From the NCBI GenBank assembly GCA_036873135.1, contig JAPTYO010000002.1:44445452-44509451 (forward strand): a DNA stretch of 64,000 nucleotides. Reading direction: 5' to 3'. A program made the position numbers and the translations under genes. Below are positions 45,526 through 58,104 of the stretch, one piece after another; the first letter of the stretch is position 1, and each line of letters starts with the position of its first letter. The notes below the pieces were generated by a model. That model had not been told where the DNA came from and made no database searches. It saw only the letters and a list, made by a program, of their open reading frames with translations. The DNA comes from Clarkia xantiana subsp. parviflora (Eukaryota > Streptophyta > Magnoliopsida > Myrtales > Onagraceae).

Positions 45526-48500
45526 GTTGAAGAGGTTGCCCCCCTTGCATGATGCTTGTTACTTGTTGCGCGAAGACTAACGAGTCTTGTACGTACATAG
45601 TTATCTCACATGGAGCGTCCATTACATAAATGTTTACATAAGTGTTGATGCGTGTTTGTGCACTGATTGGATTGTTGGTTGCATTTTTCAGGATGTCAGA
45701 TCTTGCTATCTTCTTGTCGGAATTAATCTTCCCACGGCTGTTATCATGAGTAAGTCTACTAATTCCATTCTGCGAGTAACTCTGTGTTCGGATGTCGAAA
45801 TGGTTAAGCAGCTAAATAATACCCCAAGTGTAGATGCTGATGTCCTTGCTTGATTAATTGATGTTGGTACACATATACGTCCTTCTGAAGATTTGGTATG
45901 TTGATGATCTTTATGACTCGTATCATGTTGTAATGTAGGTCGGACTGACGGAAAAAGCTCGTCTTTGCAGATAGTCAATGTATACAGTAATCCGCTTGTT
46001 GGAAGGGATGTCCGTATAATTTCCCTCGCTATTCTGGAGTCTCCGAACATGGTCACGGTAAAGGACTTGTGAGTAAGGCACCTCCTCGTATCTTCTTTGA
46101 ACTTGTTAATTTTCCAAGTTGTTGCTCTCATGTTGCTGAATGCGTGGTTGCAGTTCCTGGCTTTATCACAATTCTCAAAAGATCCGATGCAGGGGCGCGT
46201 TCCTCGAGCAATTCTAAGTTCTTTATGCTGAGTACGACCGTGCTAACTCCTTCTTGCGATAAAGGGAATAGAATTGAGGGTCGTGCGGTGGTGCCTTCTG
46301 CCCCCAGGTAGAGGGACCGGCCCAAGGAGGAGCGTTCCTCCCATTGAGGTAAGCGTTGTTTACTTCTTCGGACTTGAAACTTTGATCTTGAAAACGGCTG
46401 ATTTTGATGCACGCATTGCTGATTGTCGCGCTTATGTTGAAGAGCTATGTCGTATTGAAGTTGAAGCGACCATTCATGCCGTATCTTTTGTGCGGATGAC
46501 GACATTGCATTTGATGTTGTCATCATGAACTCTTTGCCATAAATCCTTAGAGATGATGTTATCTCTTGGTTGGTGTCAGGTTGTCTGTTTCCAGCATGTT
46601 GAACCCTTTGTGAATGGGTTGATGTTGTTTTGAGGTTTTCGATAAATCTTTATTTACGTCTTTGCTTGCATGGTATTTCATCACTTGGACCTATTTTCAA
46701 TAATAATAAATATGTGATAACTTGTTAGTAATATTCCATACCTTGCGCATCTTCATTGTCCGTATGTATTGGACTTGCATGATAGGATTGAACTCCCAGT
46801 TGTGATGGATAGAACATACGATGTTCGACTTGCGCATTGCAGGGTGTTATGTACACTTGGTACTTGTAGCATTGCAGGAAGTAATGTACTTGGCACTTGG
46901 CCTTTGATATGTAGCAGTGTCGTCTTGGCGAAGCAAGACTTAAGTTTATACCGTCTCTTAGTTCCACTCTAAGGCGACATTGTTGCAAGATACTTCTTGC
47001 TTATTTTGCTGTTTTTGCGTTAAATGCTAAAGAGCAAGATAACGTTATACAAGACTCGACTTGTAAGTTTGATGAGTTTTGTACAAGGTTTGCTTTAAAA
47101 AGCGTATAACACAAAGCTATCCTTTTTCGGGCCTAAGTCTTCATGGTGTATGAACCCTTAAGAGAGTATGCATACTTTTAGTGTGTGGGGTTGTCGTCTA
47201 ACAAGAGGACTTCTGCCACGATGGGGTGATCAGTCCCACCTAAGTGCCGCATCCTAGTTTGTATGCAGGGAATGTCTATGAACATGAGGATTTGCTTCTA
47301 AGAGCATTTCGCAGCATGTCATTTTTTAGAAGTAAACATGGGGTTTGCTCTTACAAAGAGGATACCACAACATGCTACTTTTGATAGTAAATCTTGGTGT
47401 TTATCCAAGATATTGCTTGCTGTTGACGCCTTTGGAATAGTCGTCATTTTGAGTATAGAATTTTATAAGTCCCTTTTTGTAGATAACCCGCAAGTTGTCA
47501 TCGCCACAGGTTGACTGTGCACATAGCGTGATGGCTTTGTGTTGCCGGCATCTTCTTGATATAGCCGTTGTTATGGATGGAGAAATAAACTCCCTGTTGG
47601 TGTAGATAATAGATATGTTGGCGTTGTATGCTATAAATCCTCCTCGAACATAATGCTTAGCTTGTATTTTTGAAGTAGATATTACGTGCATAGGTTACTA
47701 CTTGGCATAATTCCAATGTAGTAATCATAGTGTAGCATGTACCTACGCATAGAGTTGCTCTTTGTCTGATAGTTGCAATGTTTACAAGTTTGCAAAAATA
47801 TGGAGTTATGAAATTTTCTTTTTAGTAATGCATATAATAGATAAAGTAAAGGAGTCTAATACAAGGACTCCTTGTTTGTGCAGGAAACTTCCCTAAGTGT
47901 GGACGCGATAGGTGCGGGTCGTGACATGTGCGCATATGTCGGGAGCGAAGATTTTCTAAGTATCATCTGCTACATGTGATTTTAAATATGTATGTATGAA
48001 CAGCCACTGTGCATTATTGTATGCGTCCTCTAGTTGATTCGCGTTGATGCCTCCTTATCATGATGTACATGCCTATATATGATCATTGCTTGGTGTTTCC
48101 TTCTTAGAAGAATGGTACCGCGTGTTCTTGCAATTATTTGTTTCTTCACTTCGGTGGAATGCCGAGCACTTGTCAGCTTGGTGCCCCCCAAGTTGCTTGG
48201 CAGTCGTACCGCTATTTTCTGATGGTTTCTATTACTTCATCTTCTAACAGTGATGCGCCTACTCGGACCATCCTTTCTGGCTCATCTATCTTGATTTCTT
48301 GTAATGCTTCAACAAGACGTGCATGATCTATCCTTGGGTTTTCATCAATGACGGGAATTCCGCTATTGTTTATCTTGACATTATGTTGGAATGCAACCTT
48401 GTAGCAGCCTTTTGATCTCCCTTTATTTCACCAATTTCCTGCCTTTGTTGGAAACTTGATCTTCTGGTGTGATGTTGACGCTTATCATATCCCATTTGTT

Positions 48501-49521
48501 CATGGTTGTATACCCTAGGATTCCATTATATGCGTCGAGCAAGCTTTTCTACGATCACGAACGGAACGCTGATTTGGAGTTGTTGCTCTCCTTCTCCTAT
48601 TGCGCATTGCACGGTGTTGAATTTAATGTGCTGGTTCTGCGATGTATGCTTCATGTGTTCACTTTCAAGGGGCCTGGGTTTATTTGATGTGTTTCTTCAT
48701 ACACTTGTGACTCTTCCTGTATGAAGATTGTGCACATGGTTGAGAGATGCTATACTGGTGGAATCTTCATCTTCTGCTTTGTTTTGGCCGAAGATTAGGT
48801 TTCGCTGTCGGCGTACGTTTTGAGTGATACGATCCTTCTTGTGTTCTTGACAAGGGTAAACTTGCTGGATGTTAGAAATAATTATCTAACTCTTTTCTCG
48901 TGATGGGTTTGGCACAGGCGTGCGTATAACATAGAAGCGTATCCTGAATTCCTATCTTCCACAATGTTGATGACGTTGTCACTTGGGTAATGCCCCTGTC
49001 TTGTTTATTATTGCATTGCGATTTTTAGTCTTGTGCATATAGAATGCTTGAAGCTCCGTTGCATGGGGGATGTTGTATGGCCTAAGCCGTTTGTTATTCC
49101 TAGTGCGATAACTTGTGTTGTTGACGCAATTAATATGTGCGTAGTTGTTACTTGGCGTTATTCCAAGGTAGTATGCATGATATACTAATGTACCTACGAA
49201 AGTAGATTTAACCTTCATTAGATATTTGGAGTTCGTACAACGGATTACAGGAAGGCGTCTACTGATCGCTCCTTTTGAAAAGTACTATAGCTAATAAACA
49301 TAAGTTGTACTTAATCTAAGAAGACTTAAAGTATATATGCGAAAATGGAGATAAAGGGATTGATGATGTGTTTGACGTCTTCATAGGTGATTTGTCGGCA
49401 AGTTGATTCTGCCACGTGCCACATAGTTCCTTAGTGCATCTAGCGTGTTGAGCTCTTCAATCTCCACCTTTGTGGATGAACAAATGATGGTGTTATGCCC
49501 TCTAATTTTATGGTGCTTGCA
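45526..49521. other. G4 interior, no assignable gene
   Basis: Several segments resemble parts of G3: for example GGAATGCCGAGCACTTG and GTGCCCCCCAAGTTGCT at 48157-48196 versus 54690-54724, and TACTTGGCATAATTCCAA strings at 47700 and 49150 versus 54020 and 54140. A plus-strand frame near 46350-46528 is helical and may be an exon of an antisense gene, but I cannot match exon ends. Otherwise T-rich, without frame. Confidence 0.4.
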
Positions 49522-50185
49522 TCATCCTTCAACGTTCTTGCCAAAGAAGGCAGTCATTGGCTCAAGTGGACGGGGAAGTTTGTTTTCTGGGAGTTTGAAA
49601 TTTGTTTCCTCCACCTTCGTGCTCCAAGGATTGTATAAGTCGTCACAATTGGTTCCATGAGTGACGTTGTTTTTCCGGCGCTTGACGATAGGTGGATTAT
49701 CATTCGCCCTTTCTTTTCCTTTGCCTTTTCCTGAAGACTCCACATGAGACTTCTTTTGATGCTTATTGCCTTGGTCGATATACTTTTTTATTTCTCCTTT
49801 TAAGATTAGGCTGTTTACATGAAACCTTAATCCAACACATCTTTCCGTCTCGTGGCCATACACTTCGTGATTTTCACACCATTTGCTTTCATCTTTTCCC
49901 AATGAGCCCTTGCGGAAATTAGAGGGCTTTTTCCACAGCTTGGTCTTCTTTATCTCTTTCAAGATGACGGACAACGGTGTGTTCAATGGAACACATTTGG
50001 CGAGATTGGTCTTTTTGAGCCTTTGGACGTCTGACTGGAATGGCCTCTTTTGTTGCGGTTGTCTCTTTTCCCAGGAAGCGTCTATCTTTTCCTCAATTAT
50101 TGCCTTCATGGTTCTTGTTGTAAGTCCCGTGATTGGGACATCATCGTCATTAACAGGTTTTTTCTGTCCCTCCTTGTGACGGATG
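49522..50185 (-). pseudogene. G4 gag, C-terminal part with CHHC knuckle
   Basis: The open frame 50109-49522 (195 codons) encodes CVPLNTPLSVILKEIK, then WCENHEVYGHETERC (the knuckle), FHVNSLILKGEIKKYIDQG and a Lys-rich tail. It matches gag downstream of the capsid core in G2 (PLNATPATVLREMRN, WCDNHETYGHDTNEC). Upstream coding continues weakly to 50185. The capsid core itself is not found in G4, so the frame is probably a remnant. Confidence 0.7.
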
Positions 50186-50911
50186 TCAGCATCGTCTTGG
50201 CTTGTCCTCGTGGAAGAACCTTCCTTGTGTATTTTTGAGGTTGGAGGTTGGAGGTTGTTTCCATGCCTCTTCTTGGTGTTGTGCTATCACATACGGGTTG
50301 TATGAGCGTGCAGCTCCTTGCCTTGGTTGTTGGTACTGGAAGGTACCTTCCGTGTATTGGCCCCCTATTCTTCGGTACGGTGTGTCTTGATGACTTGTGA
50401 CTCGGGACTTTGTTCCTGTCTCCTCGACTTGTCCGTTTATTGGAGGTAGAGGTGGTGATGGCGGGGAATATCCTTGGTTCCTTAACATCTTTCGGAATGC
50501 AACCAGCTCTTCGAGCGCGGTCATCATGGTAGGAGTGACAGGTGGTGGCGGGTTGACACCTTTGTATTGGAGGACTCCTTGGTCGTACTGTGCGTAGGAT
50601 GCACTTCTTGTTGGCATGAAGAAAGCATTGGATGTGGCAACAGGGATGTGGGAGGATCCAAGTCGACTTATTGTCGGCTTCTGCGTGGTTATGTCCAAGG
50701 CGTCGTGGTACACAATGTGCTCTTTGTCCTTTGATGAAAAACCAATGACATCTTCAAAGGCGGCATCCTTTATGACGACCTCCTTTATGTCGACATACTC
50801 CATGTTGGTATCATGGTACTTGTGCATTGTTTTTGCAACGTACACTTCTTGCTCGTACGACTTCTCGTTTTCATCATCAAAGTCTCCATGGATCATATGT
50901 ACGTTTGCCAT
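50186..50911 (-). pseudogene. G4 gag-related frame with an out-of-place protease-proximal segment
   Basis: The 241-codon frame starts MANVHMIHGDF. Its first 75 residues (EQEVYVAKTMH, SSKDKEHIVYHDALDIT) match the linker that precedes the protease in G2 (NMIHGG, AREVYASKL, SEKDKSHIVFPHDDALVIT). Then a Pro/Gln/Tyr-rich stretch resembling a gag N-terminus follows (PPVTPTMMTALEELVAFRKM). In G2 these parts are in the reverse order. No DSG protease motif is present. The order suggests rearrangement or template switching. Confidence 0.6.
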
Positions 50912-51145
50912 CTTCCCCGTAAAGAATGCATTGTACGCATTTTAGACTTTACAGCCATACTGTGCGGAAGGCAAATTTGTGGATGGTACGGTTGAAGTGG
51001 TGAATTCTGTATCTAGAACGTAATAACGTCCTGGTTGGCTTCTCGTCGGCTTCGGCTTGCTTGCACCCACCTTCTTCGTTCGTCTTCATGTCATGGCTTG
51101 CGGTACAGCACGACTTTTTGTTCGAATCACTCAGACGGCGCCAAA
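50912..51145 (-). other. G4 5' leader and primer site
   Basis: The primer site TTTGGCGCCGTCTGAGTG (minus strand) lies against the LTR at 51145. A short frame (MKTNEEGGCKQAEADE) starting near 51090 ends near 50949. It may be the original gag start. Confidence 0.6.
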
Positions 51146-51819
51146 TGTTAGGTCTGCTTCCACTTGGGTAGCTTCGGGCTTCTTTTCCACGAACGGGCTT
51201 CGGAAATGTGTATAGGGACGGGTACACCGCGATCCCTGAAACACGATCGTTGGACTTAGTCTTAAACTTCCTCGAACTCAGTCTCGAAATCCGGATCCTG
51301 CACAAGGGGCAGTAACCAGCATGGGAGAGGGGGGTGCTGGTTGGGCCCTCTCCGACGCTCAAGTCAAAATCTTCTAGAGAGAGAAAGCCTTTTAGAGAGA
51401 AGTCAGAGCATCCGATGTCCAAAAAATGAGGGAGCTCCCTTAAAATGGGAGACCTAGGCCCCTATTTATAGGGAACCTAAGGATCTTGCCCAGTTTTGAA
51501 CGGTTTGATGTCGGTATGAAGGAAAACGTATACCTTCATCAAGGTGGACTATGCGTGCACCGACTTCTCGCACTTGGCAAAATAATCGGGATGAGAGCGC
51601 GGAGAACATCGGTTATCCGGACCCACCCGGATTGTTTAGCAATCAGGACCGGGTCCGGATTGCCTTAAGGCAATCTGGAAGTCCTCCGGTCCGGGTACTG
51701 CGCGTATTCCAGACCGTTTTTTGACTTGGGTGTCCGCGGAAGAATTCTTTTACGGGTTTTGGAGTATTTTGCGAGGCCCGAAATGTAAATACGAACCCGA
51801 ATTGGACAGATATCTAACA
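51146..51819 (-). repeat. G4 5' LTR (right copy)
   Basis: Contains TATTTATA at 51463-51470 (TATA box on minus), an inverted repeat at 51654-51679 with a smaller one at 51627-51646, and the C-run block near 51325-51340. A few substitutions distinguish it from the left copy; two of them break base pairs in the large palindrome. Confidence 0.93.
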
Positions 51820-51824
51820 CCGAG

Positions 51825-52619
51825 GTAAGCCGACCTTGGAGAGTGAATGAATATAATGCCATGGCTGTATATGAGCACTTGGCATAGGCACTTGTAAAGA
51901 ATATTGACGAGGGGACTGTTTTACAGTATCACTCAGTATAAGGCATCTCCCGAGTTTTGAAGTGGATGCCAAGGTGAAGTGTCAGGTCGTCATTGAGACC
52001 TATGGTGGAGACCCTGCTCTCCTATTGAAGGGAGAAATGCTCCTTCTTTGAATTTCTCAATTAGGGCTATGGATACTACTCCCTTGTTTAATGATGGCGG
52101 CGGTGATGCTGCCGCTTTTGATTAATGGACTGACTTACTTTATCACACTTTGTAGATAGCCACCCCTTCTATGCTTATCATGCATCTTTGTGTGGAAACA
52201 CTTGCTTTTGGGACTTAGGCATGTATGCCATTTGTCTATCTTTCGTATCATACCTGTTCAAGACATATGAAAATATATAGTTATATAAGCATGAGTAGGA
52301 TATCATACCATTGTTATTATGGATGCCCCCACGCCTGCTAGGTTGTGTATGTTTACACTTCATGTTGTATCCTCTTGTTCTTGATGTTGTTAATGCCGTG
52401 GTTATTACCTGACGGCCTTAGCATTGTAATACGCATGTATCACTAATATGATATGCTTCCTTATTCTTAGGATGCTATCCATCTTTTCGTGCCGGTGTAG
52501 TGCCGGACTTGAAGTTCATCACATTCATTACCAATGGTACCTATAATATCAAGCTCACACATGCCCCTCTTGGTTGCTACCAAGGTATGGCGTTGTTTTG
52601 AGATGTTATCTATACTTGA
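51825..52619. other. G3 interior after G4
   Basis: The first 62 bases continue the antisense exon interrupted at 40637. The rest shows no gene. Confidence 0.4.
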
Positions 52620-53400
52620 CGAAGACCACTTGCTTGTCGATGCCTCGACATAGCACTGTTTGCAAGACGCTACTTGCGTTGTGTTGACACGTTTTGTGAC
52701 CGCGTATCCGATACCTCGAGATAGCGTTGTTAGCAAGACGCTACTAGCTTTATTTGTTGCGTTCTATCCACTTGCCCGATGCCTCAGGGTAGTGTTATGG
52801 CAAGACGTTACTTGCATAATTTGGTACGTTTTAAGCCGCCTACTCAATGCTTTGAGATAGCGTTATGGCGAGATGCAACTCGCGATTGCACTTTACCGCT
52901 TTACTTGATGATTCAAGATAGCGTTTAGGCAAGACGTTACTTGCTCGGTTTGGTACGTTTTAAGCCGCTTTCTCAATGCCTTGAGATAGCGTTGTGGTAA
53001 GACACTACTTGCTATCCTAACATGCTACTACAAATCCTAGTGCGTTTTCCGCCTCTTGACGTCCTAAGACAAGGCGTTGTGGCAAGACATTACTTGCTTT
53101 GTTTGGTACGTTTTATTCCGCATACTCGATGCCTCAGAGTAGCGTTGAGGCAAGGTGCTACTTGCAAATGCGTTTTTTCGCCCTTGGTAGTCCAAGATGT
53201 GGCGTTGGTGCAAGACGCTACTTGCGAGAATCTGATGCGGTTTTTCATTGTATGAGCACTACTTGGCTTGTCCAAAGCAGGGTCGCGACGGTATCGACTC
53301 TGCCGAGGTGGTGTATCCGTTACTTGATGTCTTCAATCTTACGTTGTGGCGAGACGCGACTAGCATGATATTAAGCTTTTTGGGTCGTGTAGGCGTCGCC
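52620..53400. repeat. Tandem array of about 72-bp units in G3
   Basis: Each unit has GATGCCTCGAGATAGCGTTG, GGCAAGACGTTACTTGC and TTTGGTACGTTTTAAGCCGC. About ten units are visible, period 70-78 bp, with clear divergence. The unit centre carries CAAGACGCTACTTG, an imperfect inverted repeat. Confidence 0.8.
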
Positions 53401-56400
53401 TTGTTATCATTAGGGATGCCTCTTCATCGGTATAGCCAGCGGTCGCGAAAACATAACTATCCGTGGTAGTGTCACTGCCGCTCAACGGGACTGGACGTGT
53501 GATATTCAAAATATCTCTTCAGAGTTAGCTCCTGAAGACTTGAGGTATATCACATCACATAAGTGGCTATTCCACCGGTGTATCTGAGATGATACCTCGT
53601 TTTCACTTTCCAGGTACTTGTTGCTATCATATCATTTTGACCTTAGCGCTAAAGTATTGTGATCGTGATAATGGTCTCTGCTAGTCACGCCACTTTGAAT
53701 CAGTACCCTAAGGTACAGCGACCGCAAAATTGGTGTTGGTTCCAACTACGACGCCTTGAGTAGTTCCCTAAGGCACATCTATCATGGACTTGGTAATATT
53801 TCCAACCATGATGCTTGAATAACACTGTTGGGTGATCAGCTCGGAACAGTTTGGAGATTGTATATAACCTTGACGGACACTCCCACTTTTGCATAGATAT
53901 CACTACTTGGTTTTTTCCCATAGTAGAGTGTATAAGAGATATGACCTTGTCTTCCCTTTATATAGTCTTCATAAATCAGAGGTCCCTTGATGGACTTGCT
54001 CTTCTTCATAAGGTTTCCATTACTTGGTGATTATTCCAAAGTAGGGTATGAGTTGCGCTAATAGGTCACGTCCGACCATTAGATAATTGGTATAGGTCAG
54101 AGGTCGTTGTATGACTTGCCTATCCATATAGCTGTGCGCGTACTTGGTGTTGTTCCCGAAGTAGGACGTGTATTATAACCTGCAAGTCTTTTGCAAATTC
54201 TTTGACATTGAATCAACATGTTAGCTAAAACATACTATGTGATTATGCCTCTTTGTGTAAGACTATCTTGCCTACTATGTTGTCCATATGGACTAGTTGA
54301 TCAATGCGTCTGGTCTGAACTATTCGATCCTTGTACTGGGTTCGATTAGTTCATTCCGTTCTCATTAGATTCAATTCAACGAGATCAGACTATGTGAACT
54401 GGATCCTTGGTTCGCGCTGTCTGCTCTATTCGTATTGCTTTTCTCATAGGGGTGTTATCCCTTACCTGGGTTTTACCGTGGAAAATTGCTTGTTACCTGG
54501 ATATATTCCCAGTGTGAAGGTCGCCATGTCAAGAGCGATTCTTGTTGTCGCAAACCTTGGGCGGAACGTACAGAGGGTTACCGCTGTTGTTCCCTCTTTG
54601 TGCCTCCCTTATTGGAAGGCGTAGTGTCATGGGCTTATGTGGCCAAACAGTGTTGTACACCCAACGTATTTATTATCTTCTTGGTGAAGTGCCGAGCATT
54701 TGTTCATATGGCGCCCCCCTAATTGCTCGGTAGTCACACCGTGCTATCGTGGCCTATGGATGATAATCCACTTTGGCTTTCCTTGTTCGGTGCCCTTCGT
54801 GTCTTGGGCTCCCTATTCATAAGTTTGCTCGATTGTGCTTGCTTGCTTGAGCATGATAGGTGTCTCTTGCGGCAACTTTTCTTTAATAATACTCTTTCAT
54901 ATTGATCATGATCACATTTCTGAGTAAACCCTTCCTTGGATGTACACTTGATGGGGTTGGTGGGCTGGGTAATGGAGAATTCTCCCCTTTCGTCATCGGA
55001 ACCTGTTACTTCTATTGACTACTTGCAAGAGTCAGTTTGGCGTAGTACCACCTAAGACCTCTTGATCGGTGTCAATTCTTGTATATATTCTTCTACTATG
55101 CGAGTAGAATGTTTGTTGCTATGTGTCGCTGCCTTCCCCCTTGATATGGGAGTTGGGACGCTGTGGACCTCTATTAAATGACGTCCCCTAATAGGGAGTC
55201 CATTTTTTGAAAGGATGAATGCAAGGATACTCATAAGGATACGTCTTCCATCATTGTTCCAGCCTCATTGGTGGTGCTGTGTCCCTAATGGGTATGTTGA
55301 TGTTCCAACCAACCTTACCTGTAGGGGGTCCCCTGGTATAAGGTATGTTGGACTATTTCCTAGTATCGTCAATATCTTGACATGGGGGATGTCTGGTGGA
55401 CTCCCTTCCTGCGTTATGATTCGCTTCATGTCAAAGCTAGTGATTCCCCTGTGTTATGACAAATACATCGCAATGTGGAAACACTATGTTTTCCATATCC
55501 CTTTCTGAGAGCTTTATGATGGTGTCGCTCTTCTTCCCTTGCTAGCCATGGGGTCTTTGAAGAGTTCTTAATGGAAGTGTATTCCATTACCTGAGATGGG
55601 CTTACTAGGTGCAGTCACATCTCCTAGCTATTTTGTGAAATTATATAGATCCACTAGAGGCATTTGCCCTTGAAGGTGGGCGTCGCCTATGTGATATGGT
55701 TTCCCCAATTTTTTGGAGGGATGTGCTCGCGGATACCCCATCTTGTGCTAACAGGTAATCTCTTTGTTTTTGCGGGGAAGGCATGTTGTGACTTGTGTGG
55801 CGCCCCTTGCATATTGACGCCATATGACGTCCTCTGACGGACTTGGCACTAGGATACTTAGTGTAAGGTTGTAGTGAGGGGGTAGTCCTTTATGAACTTT
55901 ATGGTAATTCTTCTACAGGATGTTGAGAGCGCTCAACTCATTTTTGAAAGTGAGTCTTACCTGTTAATAATTCTTTCCCGGAGTCTTGGCCTTATATATG
56001 CCCTTTGAAAATGCTCAATATATTCCTCACGCATTCCTTTGAGGAGCTTAAGCGAACGGTATTGCCGATCAAACATGTTCGGAAAAGATAGTTCGCCGGC
56101 GGCGGTGTTTTGATCAGTGACGACGCTTGTGTTCGTCAGTGACATGTAGCTTTGGCGAAGACTCTCTTGGTCGACGGCGGCGTTTGATGGACTCTTCTAG
56201 TAGTCAACCTGTGTATATATATTACGGTGCCCGAAGACATCCGGTAGGGTTATTCTTGGAAAACAAGATAGTATCGAGTATCAAGTATCTACCCCTTTCA
56301 GGGAGTTGAATTGTTATGTAGTTAAATTAAATAAGAGGATATGGGAAGGATATGGGTGTGGGGGTATTGATACCCCTGCCTCCTTGGTACTGTAACTATC

Positions 56401-56751
56401 CTCCTCCATTAGATTGTGTGTATTCCTTCCACTTGAGTAATATAAAGCCGCATCCTTGCCAAGGTGAACTATGTGGAGGTGTATCCTCCATACACGCTAT
56501 GTGTGATCTCACCCCACTGCGCTTGTTCACTAGTCTCCCCATTGTAACTGTGATGTAGTAAACTAGTGTGGGACTCCATGAGTTCCACTCTCAAAGCTTT
56601 GTCTTTCAGACTGCCCCCTTGTCCCTATGGGAGGTGTACCGAGGGTTGTCTACGCGAAGGGTTCGCGCTGTCTCCTGAGTAGGCGGTTGCCTTGTCGTGT
56701 TTTCGGGACGGTGTCCCTCACTTTGAGTTCTCCTTGGGATGTCCCTTGGTG
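53401..56751. other. G3 interior, no assignable gene
   Basis: Short imperfect repeats of TACTTGGT-TTCCCAAAGTAG type recur between 53690 and 54180. Other sequence is T-rich without coding frames. A segment near 54680-54760 is shared with G4 (48150-48220). Confidence 0.4.
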
Positions 56752-56756
56752 GGGCT

Positions 56757-57423
56757 TGTTGAGATCATTTCCACTTGGGATATCTCGAACTGCTTTTCAG
56801 GGACCTCGATCCTCGATCCACGAACTAACTTTTGGCTTCTATCTCGAACCCCAAACTATCCTCGATCTCTCTCTCAATCTTCTAAACACCGGGTTCTGTA
56901 GAGCGGGCGATAACCAGCTTGGAGAGGGGGGGTGGTGCTTGTTGTGCCCTCTCCGATGCTAAAGTCAGTATTTTTAGAGAGAGAAAGTTCTAGAGAGAGG
57001 TCAGAGCACAAATAGCCAATTCTCCAGAGTTTCGAGTTAACTTGTTGAAATAGGAGATCTAGGCCCCTATTTATAGAAAACCTGAGAACTTTGCCCGGTT
57101 TGATGTCGGTGTACAGGAAAACGCTTACCGACATCGAGATTGGCTATATGCGCGCTAACTTCACGTACTTAGAAAAAAATAGGTGTATACGCGTAGTACA
57201 AGTCTGTAACCCGGACCGTGTCGATATTCGACACGGTCCGGATTGATGGACAATCTGGACCGGTCCGGATTGCTGGAGCAATCCGGTGGTCCCCGGTTCG
57301 GGTTCGACGCATATCCGAACCGTTTTGACCCAGGGTGACTGCGGTAAGGTCCGTTTTTTTGTTTTAGCGTGTTTGCGAGGTCCGAAACGTAAATACGAAC
57401 CCGACTTGGACAGATATCCAACA
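56757..57423 (-). mobile_element. S1: solo LTR related to the G4 LTR, inserted in G3
   Basis: 667 bp, TGTTGAGATC...ATATCCAACA on the plus strand, with the perfect duplication GGGCT at 56752-56756 and 57424-57428. TATTTATA is at 57068-57075 (minus TATA box). The C-run block is at 56925-56935. A 31-bp perfect inverted repeat occupies 57211-57241, and a second one 57265-57286. Sequence order matches the G4 LTR, but identity is moderate, so it is a related family. A solo LTR results from recombination between the two LTRs of a former full element. Confidence 0.9.
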
Positions 57424-57428
57424 GGGCT

Positions 57429-58104
57429 TGGTCTGTCAGGGCCACTTGTGGTGGTCCGTTTCTTCTAGCTTTCATTTCCTAATAGTATGCTATCAATTCA
57501 TCTATGACTAACATGAATCCTTCTATTACTGGATGTTCAACTTGGGAGGACATCGGTTGTCCTGATGTGGCGTATATATGCCTATTGAACATTGGCATAT
57601 CATTCGATGGGGTTGTGTTGCAAGCATCCCGAATGGTTGATCTTGTGGTGGCATGGCATAAGAAAAATATTGAGGGGGGTTCCTATGGTAGCTCTTCCTT
57701 GAATGCCAAGTAGCACTAGTCTCGATGCTCTTATTCGGATGGCGTCGTGTCGACGATGAGACTATTCTTATTGTGGTATCGGCGTCAGAGGTACCTATTT
57801 GGCACTAGGAACTGGCGGTTCCTGCTTCAGCTCTTGAACAAGTGGTATCTCTTCAAGAGTGGGCGCTGGTGGCGCCTCCTGAGGGGCTGGTGTAGGCGGT
57901 TTCACTACCGGCCTCACTACCCTTGGTACCTTGTTACTTGGACGTAGTGGGGGTCTCGAATCCTCGTGAGGAGGTTTGTTACCCATATACCCGCTTGGTG
58001 TCTTTGCTCACCTCCTGTACTGGACCATCTGTGCATGTAAGTCGTGGCAGGCATTTGGGTATCTTCTTAACGGCGTTTTGTTCGAATCATGCAGAAGGCG
58101 CCAA
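57429..58104 (-). pseudogene. G3 5' leader and gag N-terminal remnant
   Basis: The primer site TTGGCGCCTTCTGCATGA (minus) abuts the LTR at 58104. A 63-codon frame at 57986-57795 is Pro-rich (PAPQEAPPAPTLEEIP), as gag N-termini of this group often are. Downstream no capsid core is found. Confidence 0.5.

Larger units (their letters stand above)
40638..51819 (-). mobile_element. G4: Gypsy-type non-autonomous element on the minus strand, nested in G3
   Basis: LTRs 40638-41312 (675 bp) and 51146-51819 (674 bp), TGTTAGG...ACA, are flanked by the perfect duplication CCGAG (40633-40637, 51820-51824). The primer site lies left of the right LTR (GGCGCCAAA on plus, 51137-51145) and the polypurine tract right of the left LTR (41313-41335). 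The interior has two gag-derived frames near the 5' end, a 66-bp array, the TRIM-like T1 and long unassigned stretches. No polymerase domain is visible. Confidence 0.93.

Noticed and set aside
44519..45530. Long open frames of up to 207 codons on both strands
   Set aside because: They follow from a 66-bp tandem unit with few stops; the same peptide appears in several frames and directions, and no start context or domain is present.
36729..58104. A polymerase domain for G3 or G4
   Set aside because: I looked for YVDD/FVDD, DD35E and RNase H motifs in the open frames on both strands and found none.
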